From assembly GCA_964058805.1 (NCBI GenBank), contig CAXKVV010000683.1:1-57923 (forward strand): a stretch of DNA of 57,923 nucleotides, read 5' to 3'. Each line of letters opens with the position of its first letter. Position 1 is the stretch's first letter. The position numbers and the translations under genes were made by a program. A model generated the notes under the pieces. The model had not been told where the DNA came from. It searched no databases and saw only the letters and a list, made by a program, of their open reading frames with translations. Below are positions 10,518-23,000 of the stretch, piece after piece. The stretch comes from Schoenoplectus triqueter. Its lineage: Eukaryota; Streptophyta; Magnoliopsida; Poales; Cyperaceae.

Positions 10518-10919
10518 CATTAGAATAAGAAACGCCCGCCTAGCCATTAGTTAGTGCTTGCCGTTCCCAATAAGCCCCAACCCAATCAAAGCTCAATGAA
10601 CCAATCACAACACACACCTCCAATAAGAAGAATTAAATAGTTACATTCCTGTGACTCTATGAATACCTTTTTCCACCAATAGGTACCCTTTCATTTAAGT
10701 AAGCGTTTATTTATTGGTCTTCTTGGTCTGAAATTAGTTCGATCTCATTTGTGAAATTACCTCATTTTTTCAGCAGTGCAATGGAGGACCAAGCAAAAGC
10801 AAATCTGCCGAGGCTGGCCTTGTCTTTTAGTAAGAAATTCCTAAAGCGTGAAGATCCAAAGAGTCAACTCGCTTTAACCGCCTACAACTCCAATTTTGAC
10901 TCAAACTGCTGCAAATACA
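10518..10919. other. ~400-bp foreign insert inside the RT
   Basis: The RT frame runs to AGIIYPISDSE at 10920 and resumes with VPKKGG just below 10517. The expected short WVSPVQ-type link is replaced by about 400 bp without RT similarity. On the plus strand the insert has an open frame (10751 to about 10930, MEDQAKANLPRLAL...) of unknown meaning, and a higher-GC stretch near 10530-10600 (GCCCGCCTAGCC). Base style reminds one of organellar, perhaps mitochondrial, DNA, but this is only an impression. Confidence 0.45.
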
Positions 10920-11240
10920 TTCGCTATCGGAGATCGGGTAGATGATCCCTGCATCAAGAAGTTTAAGAATTTCTTTTTTCACTACCTCTTTAAGGTTTGG
11001 GTTGAGTCATCGCTGGTGCTCTATAGATGGCTTGTGGCAGTCCTCCAACAAAATTAGATGCGAGCAGATGGTAGGGTTGATCCCCTTCAGGTCTTTGATC
11101 GAGTACCCAATCGCGCCTTTGTGAATTTTCAGCTTCTCCAAAAGTTTGGCGGTATGCTCGGGACTCAAACCTGTATTTACAATCACAGAATAAGAGTTGT
11201 TTCGACAAAGGTATTCATACCTGAGATTTGCTGGAAGGGG
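10920..11240 (-). pseudogene. Ty3/gypsy RT N-terminal fragment
   Basis: Minus-strand frame: LPANLRYEYL, then LSPEHTAKLLEKLKIHKGAIGYSIKDLKGI, TICSHLILLE, SIEHQR, a TGA stop at 11007-11009, then LNPNLKEVVKKEILKLLDAGIIYPISDSE. This is the conserved region at the start of RT in plant Ty3/gypsy polyproteins (a ...HQRRLNP-type motif). The stop sits where an Arg codon is normal, as by a CGA-to-TGA change. The frame ends at the insert. Confidence 0.85.
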
Positions 11241-11543
11241 CTTGAGCTCAGGAGTTGGCTCAGTCTGGGAAGCTGCACGGTCCGTGTGAGTTACACTCGA
11301 CCCGTGTGGAGTGGCCGGATTGGCCTTGTCCGTCCCGAGTCCCTCCCTAAAATCTAGATTCACACGGCCCGTATGAGAGTTGTGCGGACCGTGTGGGAGT
11401 TTGTCCAGAGCTTCTATTATTGCGTTTGCTGCACAAATGGATTCCGCCTCGCTTTCTTCGACCTGTATCTCAAACAAAAAAAATTAAGATGATACCTTAG
11501 CGAGCGGTTGGTTTGCTCTAGAAGGTAATCCTCGGCTAAACCT

Positions 11544-11853
11544 TTTAAGCATTCGTCGATCACATCAATTCTGAAACAAGACTCGGCTGATGAGGGGTAC
11601 TTCATGGCACGGTCGATCTGGAATCGCACCTTATCATCCCCAATGTTAAGGGTTAGTGTGTCGTTCTTCACATCAATCATTGCACATGCAGTTCTTAGGA
11701 AAGGTCGTCCCAAAATGATGGGGACTTCCTTGTCCTCTTCCATTTCCATAACAACAAAATCAGCAGGTACATAAAACTTACCAACCAAAACTGGTACGTC
11801 CTCCACTATGCCTAGTGGTAGGCGCACCGAAGAATCTGCTAACTGTATGGTCA
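11544..11853 (-). pseudogene. Ty3/gypsy aspartic protease, C-terminal part
   Basis: The minus-strand frame reads IQLADSSVRLPLGIVEDVPV, FYVPADFVVMEME and VPIILGRPFLRTA, the typical C-terminal half of plant Ty3/gypsy protease, with the conserved ILGRPFL flap/strand motif. The catalytic Asp motif, which lies upstream in the family, has been removed at the satellite junction. The open frame continues upstream for about 28 codons into satellite DNA (to 11932), so the apparent start codon is not a real one. Confidence 0.85.
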
Positions 11854-14054
11854 TAAAATATTCATTTTGAAGTGTTAATTTAACAATCTTATAATATACA
11901 TAATTAGGAGTAATTATATTAATTTTCACCAAATTATGTGTTGTTATGCGGCCAAAAATTTTCGTAAAGCCAAACCACTTGTTTAACCAGCATATTTTAA
12001 CGCATCTTACTTATGTTTTGTGCAATATTAGCGTTATAGAATATTCGTATCAAAGTTTTAATTGGGGAACTTTATAATATGTGTAATTAGGAGTAATTAT
12101 ATTAATTCGCACGAAATTATATGTAGTGATGCGGCCAAATATCATGAAAATCTCAAAGACCTTGTTTAAACAGCAGTTTTTAATGCATCTTACTAATGTT
12201 TTGCGCGGAATTAGGATCATAGAATATTCATATCGGAGTTTTAAGAGGACAATCTTATAATAGGCGTAATCAGCAGTAATTATTTTAATTTGTACGGAAT
12301 AATGTGCAGTTATGGGGGCAAAATTTTTCATAAACCCAAACAACTTGTTAAAACAGCACTTTTTAATGCATCTTACTTATGCTTTGTGCAAAATTAGCGT
12401 TATAGAGTACTCATATCGAAGTTTTAATTGGAAAACTTTATAATAGTCATAATTAGGTATAGTTATATTAATTTTCACGAAATTATGTGTAGTTATGAGG
12501 GCAAAACTGTTGAGAAATCAAATAACTTTTTAAAATAGCAGTTTCTAATGCATCTTTCTTTTATTTTGTGAAAAATTAGTATCGTAGAATATTCATATCA
12601 CAGTATTACTTGAAAAATCTTATAAAAAACATAGTTAGGGGTAATTATATTAATTTATACGGAATTATGTGCAGTAATGCGGCCAAAAAAATTTGGACTG
12701 ATCAAACAACTTGTTTAAACTGCAGTTTTTAATGCATCTTACTTATGTTTTAAGCAAAATTAGCGCCGTAGAATATATGCATATCGGTGTTTTAATCAGA
12801 AAATCTCACCATGGGCATATTTAGGAGTAATTATATTAATTTATTAGAAATTCTGTGTAGTTATGCTGCCATAATTTTTTGAAAATCCAAATTAACTTGT
12901 TTTAACAGCTGTTTTTAATGCATCTTACTAGAATTTTGTGAAACATTAGTGTCGTAGAATATTCATATCGGATTTTAAATTGAATAATCTTATAATAGGC
13001 ATAATTAGCAGTAATTGTATTAATTTTCATGAAATTATGTGTCGTTATGAGGCAATAAATGTTAAAAATCTTTAAAAACTTGTTTAAACAGCACTTTCTA
13101 ATGTATCTTACTTATGCCTTACGAAAAATTAGTGTCCTATCATATTCATATCGAGGTGTTAGTTTAACAATTTTATAGTAGACACAGTTAGGGGTAATTA
13201 TATTAATTCTCTCGAAATTACGCGATGTTTTGATGCAAAAAAAAATGTTAAAAAATCTTAAACAACCAGTTTAAACAACAGCTTCTAGTGCATCATACTT
13301 GCAGTTTATGCAAAATTAGCGTCACAGAATATTTATATCTAAGTTTTAAATGGACAATCATATAGTAGGCATAATTAATAGTAATTATATTAATTTTCAT
13401 AAAATTATATGTAGTTGCGCGGCCAATAATGTTTAAAAACTCAAACAACTTGTTTAAAAAACTGTTTTCAATGCATCTTATTTATGTTTTGTGCAAAATT
13501 TGTGTCGTACGATGTTCATATCGAAGTGTTAAATGAATGATCTTATAATAGGTATAATTAGGAGTTATTATATTAATTCTCACGAAAGTATGCGTAGATT
13601 TGAGTCGAAGAATGTTAAAAATCTTAAACAACTTGTTTAAACAGTTGTTTCTTACATATCTCACTTATGTTTTATGAAAAATTAGTGTCGTAGAATATTC
13701 ATATCGAAGTGTTAATCGGACAATCTTATATTAGGCATAATTGGGAGTAATTATATTAATTTTCATGAAATTATGTGTCCTTATGCGGCCGAAGATTTTG
13801 AACAACACAAACAATTTGTTTAAACATCTATTTTTAGTGCATCGTACTTATGTCTTGTGCAAAATTAGTATCGTAGAATGTTCATATCGATGTTTCAATT
13901 GGCTAATATTCTAATAGGTGTAATTAGGAGTAATTATATTAACTTTTACGAAATTATATGTAGCAATGAGGCCAAAAATGTTGAAAAACTTATCTTTTTT
14001 TTAAATAGCAGTTTATAATACATCTTACTCATGTTTTGGGGAAAAATAGTGCCC
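11854..14054. repeat. HOR unit 1, with its twelve monomers
   Basis: Using the shared word TAATTATATTAA (with variants) as anchor, monomers are centred at 11911, 12094, 12277, 12460, 12642, 12828, 13012, 13195, 13382, 13565, 13748 and 13931, i.e. spacings of 181-187 bp. Common monomer words are TTGTTTAAACAG, AATGCATCTTACTTATG, GTGCAAAATTAG, GAATATTCATATCG, CTTATAATAGGCATAATTAG and ATGCGGCCAAAA. Unit 1 has private changes: nine rather than ten As at 13237-13245, and CATATTTTAACG where later units have CAGATTTTAACG. Confidence 0.93.
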
Positions 14055-17000
14055 TAAAATATTCATTTTGAAGTGTTAATTTAACAATCTTATAATATAC
14101 ATAATTAGGAGTAATTATATTAATTTTCACCAAATTATGTGTTGTTATGCGGCCAAAAGTTTTCGTAAAGCCAAACCACTTGTTTAACCAGCAGATTTTA
14201 ACGCATCTTACTTATGTTTTGTGCAATATTAGCGTTATAGAATATTCGTATCAAAGTTTTAATTGGGGAACTTTATAATATGTGTAATTAGGAGTAATTA
14301 TATTAATTCGCACGAAATTATATGTAGTGATGCGGCCAAATATCATGAAAATCTCAAAGACCTTGTTTAAACAGCAGTTTTTAATGCATCTTACTAATGT
14401 TTTGCGCGGAATTAGGATCATAGAATATTCATATCGGAGTTTTAAGAGGACAATCTTATAATAGGCGTAATCAGCAGTAATTATTTTAATTTGTACGGAA
14501 TAATGTGCAGTTATGGGGGCAAAATTTTTCATAAACCCAAACAACTTGTTAAAACAGCACTTTTTAATGCATCTTACTTATGCTTTGTGCAAAATTAGCG
14601 TTATAGAGTACTCATATCGAAGTTTTAATTGGAAAACTTTATAATAGTCATAATTAGGTATAGTTATATTAATTTTCACGAAATTATGTGTAGTTATGAG
14701 GGCAAAACTGTTGAGAAATCAAATAACTTTTAAAAATAGCAGTTTCTAATGCATCTTTCTTTTATTTTGTGAAAAATTAGTATCGTAGAATATTCATATC
14801 ACAGTATTACTTGAAAAATCTTATAAAAAACATAGTTAGGGGTAATTATATTAATTTATACGGAATTATGTGCAGTAATGCGGCCAAAAAAATTTGGACT
14901 GATCAAACAACTTGTTTAAACTGCAGTTTTTAATGCATCTTACTTATGTTTTAAGCAAAATTAGCGCCGTAGAATATATGCATATCGGTGTTTTAATCAG
15001 AAAATCTCACCATGGGCATATTTAGGAGTAATTATATTAATTTATTAGAAATTCTGTGTAGTTATGCTGCCATAATTTTTTGAAAATCCAAATTAACTTG
15101 TTTTAACAGCTGTTTTTAATGCATCTTACTAGAATTTTGTGAAACATTAGTGTCGTAGAATATTCATATCGGATTTTAAATTGAATAATCTTATAATAGG
15201 CATAATTAGCAGTAATTGTATTAATTTTCATGAAATTATGTGTCGTTATGAGGCAATAAATGTTAAAAATCTTTAAAAACTTGTTTAAACAGCACTTTCT
15301 AATGTATCTTACTTATGCCTTACGAAAAATTAGTGTCCTATCATATTCATATCGAGGTGTTAGTTTAACAATTTTATAGTAGACACAGTTAGGGGTAATT
15401 ATATTAATTCTCTCGAAATTACGCGATGTTTTGATGCAAAAAAAAAATGTTAAAAAATCTTAAACAACCAGTTTAAACAACAGCTTCTAGTGCATCATAC
15501 TTGCAGTTTATGCAAAATTAGCGTCACAGAATATTTATATCTAAGTTTTAAATGGACAATCATATAGTAGGCATAATTAATAGTAATTATATTAATTTTC
15601 ATAAAATTATATGTAGTTGCGCGGCCAATAATGTTTAAAAACTCAAACAACTTGTTTAAAAAACTGTTTTCAATGCATCTTATTTATGTTTTGTGCAAAA
15701 TTTGTGTCGTACGATGTTCATATCGAAGTGTTAAATGAATGATCTTATAATAGGTATAATTAGGAGTTATTATATTAATTCTCACGAAAGTATGCGTAGA
15801 TTTGAGTCGAAGAATGTTAAAAATCTTAAACAACTTGTTTAAACAGTTGTTTCTTACATATCTCACTTATGTTTTATGAAAAATTAGTGTCGTAGAATAT
15901 TCATATCGAAGTGTTAATCGGACAATCTTATATTAGGCATAATTGGGAGTAATTATATTAATTTTCATGAAATTATGTGTCCTTATGCGGCCGAAGATTT
16001 TGAACAACACAAACAATTTGTTTAAACATCTATTTTTAGTGCATCGTACTTATGTCTTGTGCAAAATTAGTATCGTAGAATGTTCATATCGATGTTTCAA
16101 TTGGCTAATATTCTAATAGGTGTAATTAGGAGTAATTATATTAACTTTTACGAAATTATATGTAGCAATGAGGCCAAAAATGTTGAAAAACTTATCTTTT
16201 TTTTAAATAGCAGTTTATAATACATCTTACTCATGTTTTGGGGAAAAATAGTGCCCTAAAATATTCATTTTGAAGTGTTAATTTAACAATCTTATAATAT
16301 ACATAATTAGGAGTAATTATATTAATTTTCACCAAATTATGTGTTGTTATGCGGCCAAAAGTTTTCGTAAAGCCAAACCACTTGTTTAACCAGCAGATTT
16401 TAACGCATCTTACTTATGTTTTGTGCAATATTAGCGTTATAGAATATTCGTATCAAAGTTTTAATTGGGGAACTTTATAATATGTGTAATTAGGAGTAAT
16501 TATATTAATTCGCACGAAATTATATGTAGTGATGCGGCCAAATATCATGAAAATCTCAAAGACCTTGTTTAAACAGCAGTTTTTAATGCATCTTACTAAT
16601 GTTTTGCGCGGAATTAGGATCATAGAATATTCATATCGGAGTTTTAAGAGGACAATCTTATAATAGGCGTAATCAGCAGTAATTATTTTAATTTGTACGG
16701 AATAATGTGCAGTTATGGGGGCAAAATTTTTCATAAACCCAAACAACTTGTTAAAACAGCACTTTTTAATGCATCTTACTTATGCTTTGTGCAAAATTAG
16801 CGTTATAGAGTACTCATATCGAAGTTTTAATTGGAAAACTTTATAATAGTCATAATTAGGTATAGTTATATTAATTTTCACGAAATTATGTGTAGTTATG
16901 AGGGCAAAACTGTTGAGAAATCAAATAACTTTTAAAAATAGCAGTTTCTAATGCATCTTTCTTTTATTTTGTGAAAAATTAGTATCGTAGAATATTCATA

Positions 17001-20000
17001 TCACAGTATTACTTGAAAAATCTTATAAAAAACATAGTTAGGGGTAATTATATTAATTTATACGGAATTATGTGCAGTAATGCGGCCAAAAAAATTTGGA
17101 CTGATCAAACAACTTGTTTAAACTGCAGTTTTTAATGCATCTTACTTATGTTTTAAGCAAAATTAGCGCCGTAGAATATATGCATATCGGTGTTTTAATC
17201 AGAAAATCTCACCATGGGCATATTTAGGAGTAATTATATTAATTTATTAGAAATTCTGTGTAGTTATGCTGCCATAATTTTTTGAAAATCCAAATTAACT
17301 TGTTTTAACAGCTGTTTTTAATGCATCTTACTAGAATTTTGTGAAACATTAGTGTCGTAGAATATTCATATCGGATTTTAAATTGAATAATCTTATAATA
17401 GGCATAATTAGCAGTAATTGTATTAATTTTCATGAAATTATGTGTCGTTATGAGGCAATAAATGTTAAAAATCTTTAAAAACTTGTTTAAACAGCACTTT
17501 CTAATGTATCTTACTTATGCCTTACGAAAAATTAGTGTCCTATCATATTCATATCGAGGTGTTAGTTTAACAATTTTATAGTAGACACAGTTAGGGGTAA
17601 TTATATTAATTCTCTCGAAATTACGCGATGTTTTGATGCAAAAAAAAAATGTTAAAAAATCTTAAACAACCAGTTTAAACAACAGCTTCTAGTGCATCAT
17701 ACTTGCAGTTTATGCAAAATTAGCGTCACAGAATATTTATATCTAAGTTTTAAATGGACAATCATATAGTAGGCATAATTAATAGTAATTATATTAATTT
17801 TCATAAAATTATATGTAGTTGCGCGGCCAATAATGTTTAAAAACTCAAACAACTTGTTTAAAAAACTGTTTTCAATGCATCTTATTTATGTTTTGTGCAA
17901 AATTTGTGTCGTACGATGTTCATATCGAAGTGTTAAATGAATGATCTTATAATAGGTATAATTAGGAGTTATTATATTAATTCTCACGAAAGTATGCGTA
18001 GATTTGAGTCGAAGAATGTTAAAAATCTTAAACAACTTGTTTAAACAGTTGTTTCTTACATATCTCACTTATGTTTTATGAAAAATTAGTGTCGTAGAAT
18101 ATTCATATCGAAGTGTTAATCGGACAATCTTATATTAGGCATAATTGGGAGTAATTATATTAATTTTCATGAAATTATGTGTCCTTATGCGGCCGAAGAT
18201 TTTGAACAACACAAACAATTTGTTTAAACATCTATTTTTAGTGCATCGTACTTATGTCTTGTGCAAAATTAGTATCGTAGAATGTTCATATCGATGTTTC
18301 AATTGGCTAATATTCTAATAGGTGTAATTAGGAGTAATTATATTAACTTTTACGAAATTATATGTAGCAATGAGGCCAAAAATGTTGAAAAACTTATCTT
18401 TTTTTTAAATAGCAGTTTATAATACATCTTACTCATGTTTTGGGGAAAAATAGTGCCCTAAAATATTCATTTTGAAGTGTTAATTTAACAATCTTATAAT
18501 ATACATAATTAGGAGTAATTATATTAATTTTCACCAAATTATGTGTTGTTATGCGGCCAAAAGTTTTCGTAAAGCCAAACCACTTGTTTAACCAGCAGAT
18601 TTTAACGCATCTTACTTATGTTTTGTGCAATATTAGCGTTATAGAATATTCGTATCAAAGTTTTAATTGGGGAACTTTATAATATGTGTAATTAGGAGTA
18701 ATTATATTAATTCGCACGAAATTATATGTAGTGATGCGGCCAAATATCATGAAAATCTCAAAGACCTTGTTTAAACAGCAGTTTTTAATGCATCTTACTA
18801 ATGTTTTGCGCGGAATTAGGATCATAGAATATTCATATCGGAGTTTTAAGAGGACAATCTTATAATAGGCGTAATCAGCAGTAATTATTTTAATTTGTAC
18901 GGAATAATGTGCAGTTATGGGGGCAAAATTTTTCATAAACCCAAACAACTTGTTAAAACAGCACTTTTTAATGCATCTTACTTATGCTTTGTGCAAAATT
19001 AGCGTTATAGAGTACTCATATCGAAGTTTTAATTGGAAAACTTTATAATAGTCATAATTAGGTATAGTTATATTAATTTTCACGAAATTATGTGTAGTTA
19101 TGAGGGCAAAACTGTTGAGAAATCAAATAACTATTTAAAATAGCAGTTTCTAATGCATCTTTCTTTTATTTTGTGAAAAATTAGTATCGTAGAATATTCA
19201 TATCACAGTATTACTTGAAAAATCTTATAAAAAACATAGTTAGGGGTAATTATATTAATTTATACGGAATTATGTGCAGTAATGCGGCCAAAAAAATTTG
19301 GACTGATCAAACAACTTGTTTAAACTGCAGTTTTTAATGCATCTTACTTATGTTTTAAGCAAAATTAGCGCCGTAGAATATATGCATATCGGTGTTTTAA
19401 TCAGAAAATCTCACCATGGGCATATTTAGGAGTAATTATATTAATTTATTAGAAATTCTGTGTAGTTATGCTGCCATAATTTTTTGAAAATCCAAATTAA
19501 CTTGTTTTAACAGCTGTTTTTAATGCATCTTACTAGAATTTTGTGAAACATTAGTGTCGTAGAATATTCATATCGGATTTTAAATTGAATAATCTTATAA
19601 TAGGCATAATTAGCAGTAATTGTATTAATTTTCATGAAATTATGTGTCGTTATGAGGCAATAAATGTTAAAAATCTTTAAAAACTTGTTTAAACAGCACT
19701 TTCTAATGTATCTTACTTATGCCTTACGAAAAATTAGTGTCCTATCATATTCATATCGAGGTGTTAGTTTAACAATTTTATAGTAGACACAGTTAGGGGT
19801 AATTATATTAATTCTCTCGAAATTACGCGATGTTTTGATGCAAAAAAAAAATGTTAAAAAATCTTAAACAACCAGTTTAAACAACAGCTTCTAGTGCATC
19901 ATACTTGCAGTTTATGCAAAATTAGCGTCACAGAATATTTATATCTAAGTTTTAAATGGACAATCATATAGTAGGCATAATTAATAGTAATTATATTAAT

Positions 20001-23000
20001 TTTCATAAAATTATATGTAGTTGCGCGGCCAATAATGTTTAAAAACTCAAACAACTTGTTTAAAAAACTGTTTTCAATGCATCTTATTTATGTTTTGTGC
20101 AAAATTTGTGTCGTACGATGTTCATATCGAAGTGTTAAATGAATGATCTTATAATAGGTATAATTAGGAGTTATTATATTAATTCTCACGAAAGTATGCG
20201 TAGATTTGAGTCGAAGAATGTTAAAAATCTTAAACAACTTGTTTAAACAGTTGTTTCTTACATATCTCACTTATGTTTTATGAAAAATTAGTGTCGTAGA
20301 ATATTCATATCGAAGTGTTAATCGGACAATCTTATATTAGGCATAATTGGGAGTAATTATATTAATTTTCATGAAATTATGTGTCCTTATGCGGCCGAAG
20401 ATTTTGAACAACACAAACAATTTGTTTAAACATCTATTTTTAGTGCATCGTACTTATGTCTTGTGCAAAATTAGTATCGTAGAATGTTCATATCGATGTT
20501 TCAATTGGCTAATATTCTAATAGGTGTAATTAGGAGTAATTATATTAACTTTTACGAAATTATATGTAGCAATGAGGCCAAAAATGTTGAAAAACTTATC
20601 TTTTTTTTAAATAGCAGTTTATAATACATCTTACTCATGTTTTGGGGAAAAATAGTGCCCTAAAATATTCATTTTGAAGTGTTAATTTAACAATCTTATA
20701 ATATACATAATTAGGAGTAATTATATTAATTTTCACCAAATTATGTGTTGTTATGCGGCCAAAAGTTTTCGTAAAGCCAAACCACTTGTTTAACCAGCAG
20801 ATTTTAACGCATCTTACTTATGTTTTGTGCAATATTAGCGTTATAGAATATTCGTATCAAAGTTTTAATTGGGGAACTTTATAATATGTGTAATTAGGAG
20901 TAATTATATTAATTCGCACGAAATTATATGTAGTGATGCGGCCAAATATCATGAAAATCTCAAAGACCTTGTTTAAACAGCAGTTTTTAATGCATCTTAC
21001 TAATGTTTTGCGCGGAATTAGGATCATAGAATATTCATATCGGAGTTTTAAGAGGACAATCTTATAATAGGCGTAATCAGCAGTAATTATTTTAATTTGT
21101 ACGGAATAATGTGCAGTTATGGGGGCAAAATTTTTCATAAACCCAAACAACTTGTTAAAACAGCACTTTTTAATGCATCTTACTTATGCTTTGTGCAAAA
21201 TTAGCGTTATAGAGTACTCATATCGAAGTTTTAATTGGAAAACTTTATAATAGTCATAATTAGGTATAGTTATATTAATTTTCACGAAATTATGTGTAGT
21301 TATGAGGGCAAAACTGTTGAGAAATCAAATAACTTTTAAAAATAGCAGTTTCTAATGCATCTTTCTTTTATTTTGTGAAAAATTAGTATCGTAGAATATT
21401 CATATCACAGTATTACTTGAAAAATCTTATAAAAAACATAGTTAGGGGTAATTATATTAATTTATACGGAATTATGTGCAGTAATGCGGCCAAAAAAATT
21501 TGGACTGATCAAACAACTTGTTTAAACTGCAGTTTTTAATGCATCTTACTTATGTTTTAAGCAAAATTAGCGCCGTAGAATATATGCATATCGGTGTTTT
21601 AATCAGAAAATCTCACCATGGGCATATTTAGGAGTAATTATATTAATTTATTAGAAATTCTGTGTAGTTATGCTGCCATAATTTTTTGAAAATCCAAATT
21701 AACTTGTTTTAACAGCTGTTTTTAATGCATCTTACTAGAATTTTGTGAAACATTAGTGTCGTAGAATATTCATATCGGATTTTAAATTGAATAATCTTAT
21801 AATAGGCATAATTAGCAGTAATTGTATTAATTTTCATGAAATTATGTGTCGTTATGAGGCAATAAATGTTAAAAATCTTTAAAAACTTGTTTAAACAGCA
21901 CTTTCTAATGTATCTTACTTATGCCTTACGAAAAATTAGTGTCCTATCATATTCATATCGAGGTGTTAGTTTAACAATTTTATAGTAGACACAGTTAGGG
22001 GTAATTATATTAATTCTCTCGAAATTACGCGATGTTTTGATGCAAAAAAAAAATGTTAAAAAATCTTAAACAACCAGTTTAAACAACAGCTTCTAGTGCA
22101 TCATACTTGCAGTTTATGCAAAATTAGCGTCACAGAATATTTATATCTAAGTTTTAAATGGACAATCATATAGTAGGCATAATTAATAGTAATTATATTA
22201 ATTTTCATAAAATTATATGTAGTTGCGCGGCCAATAATGTTTAAAAACTCAAACAACTTGTTTAAAAAACTGTTTTCAATGCATCTTATTTATGTTTTGT
22301 GCAAAATTTGTGTCGTACGATGTTCATATCGAAGTGTTAAATGAATGATCTTATAATAGGTATAATTAGGAGTTATTATATTAATTCTCACGAAAGTATG
22401 CGTAGATTTGAGTCGAAGAATGTTAAAAATCTTAAACAACTTGTTTAAACAGTTGTTTCTTACATATCTCACTTATGTTTTATGAAAAATTAGTGTCGTA
22501 GAATATTCATATCGAAGTGTTAATCGGACAATCTTATATTAGGCATAATTGGGAGTAATTATATTAATTTTCATGAAATTATGTGTCCTTATGCGGCCGA
22601 AGATTTTGAACAACACAAACAATTTGTTTAAACATCTATTTTTAGTGCATCGTACTTATGTCTTGTGCAAAATTAGTATCGTAGAATGTTCATATCGATG
22701 TTTCAATTGGCTAATATTCTAATAGGTGTAATTAGGAGTAATTATATTAACTTTTACGAAATTATATGTAGCAATGAGGCCAAAAATGTTGAAAAACTTA
22801 TCTTTTTTTTAAATAGCAGTTTATAATACATCTTACTCATGTTTTGGGGAAAAATAGTGCCCTAAAATATTCATTTTGAAGTGTTAATTTAACAATCTTA
22901 TAATATACATAATTAGGAGTAATTATATTAATTTTCACCAAATTATGTGTTGTTATGCGGCCAAAAGTTTTCGTAAAGCCAAACCACTTGTTTAACCAGC

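Larger units (their letters stand above)
7581..11853 (-). mobile_element. Truncated Ty3/gypsy retrotransposon
   Basis: Read on the minus strand the order is: protease piece (11853 down to about 11544), linker, N-terminal RT piece (about 11240 to 10920), foreign insert (10919-10518), RT piece with YRKLN (10517 to about 10350), a jump to a 3' ORF ending at 9986, a purine-rich tract at 9893-9900, then 2.3 kb of 3' non-coding/LTR-like DNA to 7581. The 5' LTR, gag, the protease catalytic motif, most of RT, RNase H and integrase are absent. The element sits between two satellite pieces in the same register, so it inserted into the array and later lost its 5' part with some satellite. PR-RT order on one strand fits Ty3/gypsy; the clade is not assigned. 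Confidence 0.8.

Noticed and set aside
12050..12343. 97-codon minus-strand frame recurring 13 times, and a 60-codon frame recurring at 13482-13664 and later
   Set aside because: They repeat exactly with the 2.2-kb HOR period, are AT-driven (Ile, Tyr, Asn, Lys) and have no motif; other monomers of the same satellite do not keep the frame. Satellite artefacts.
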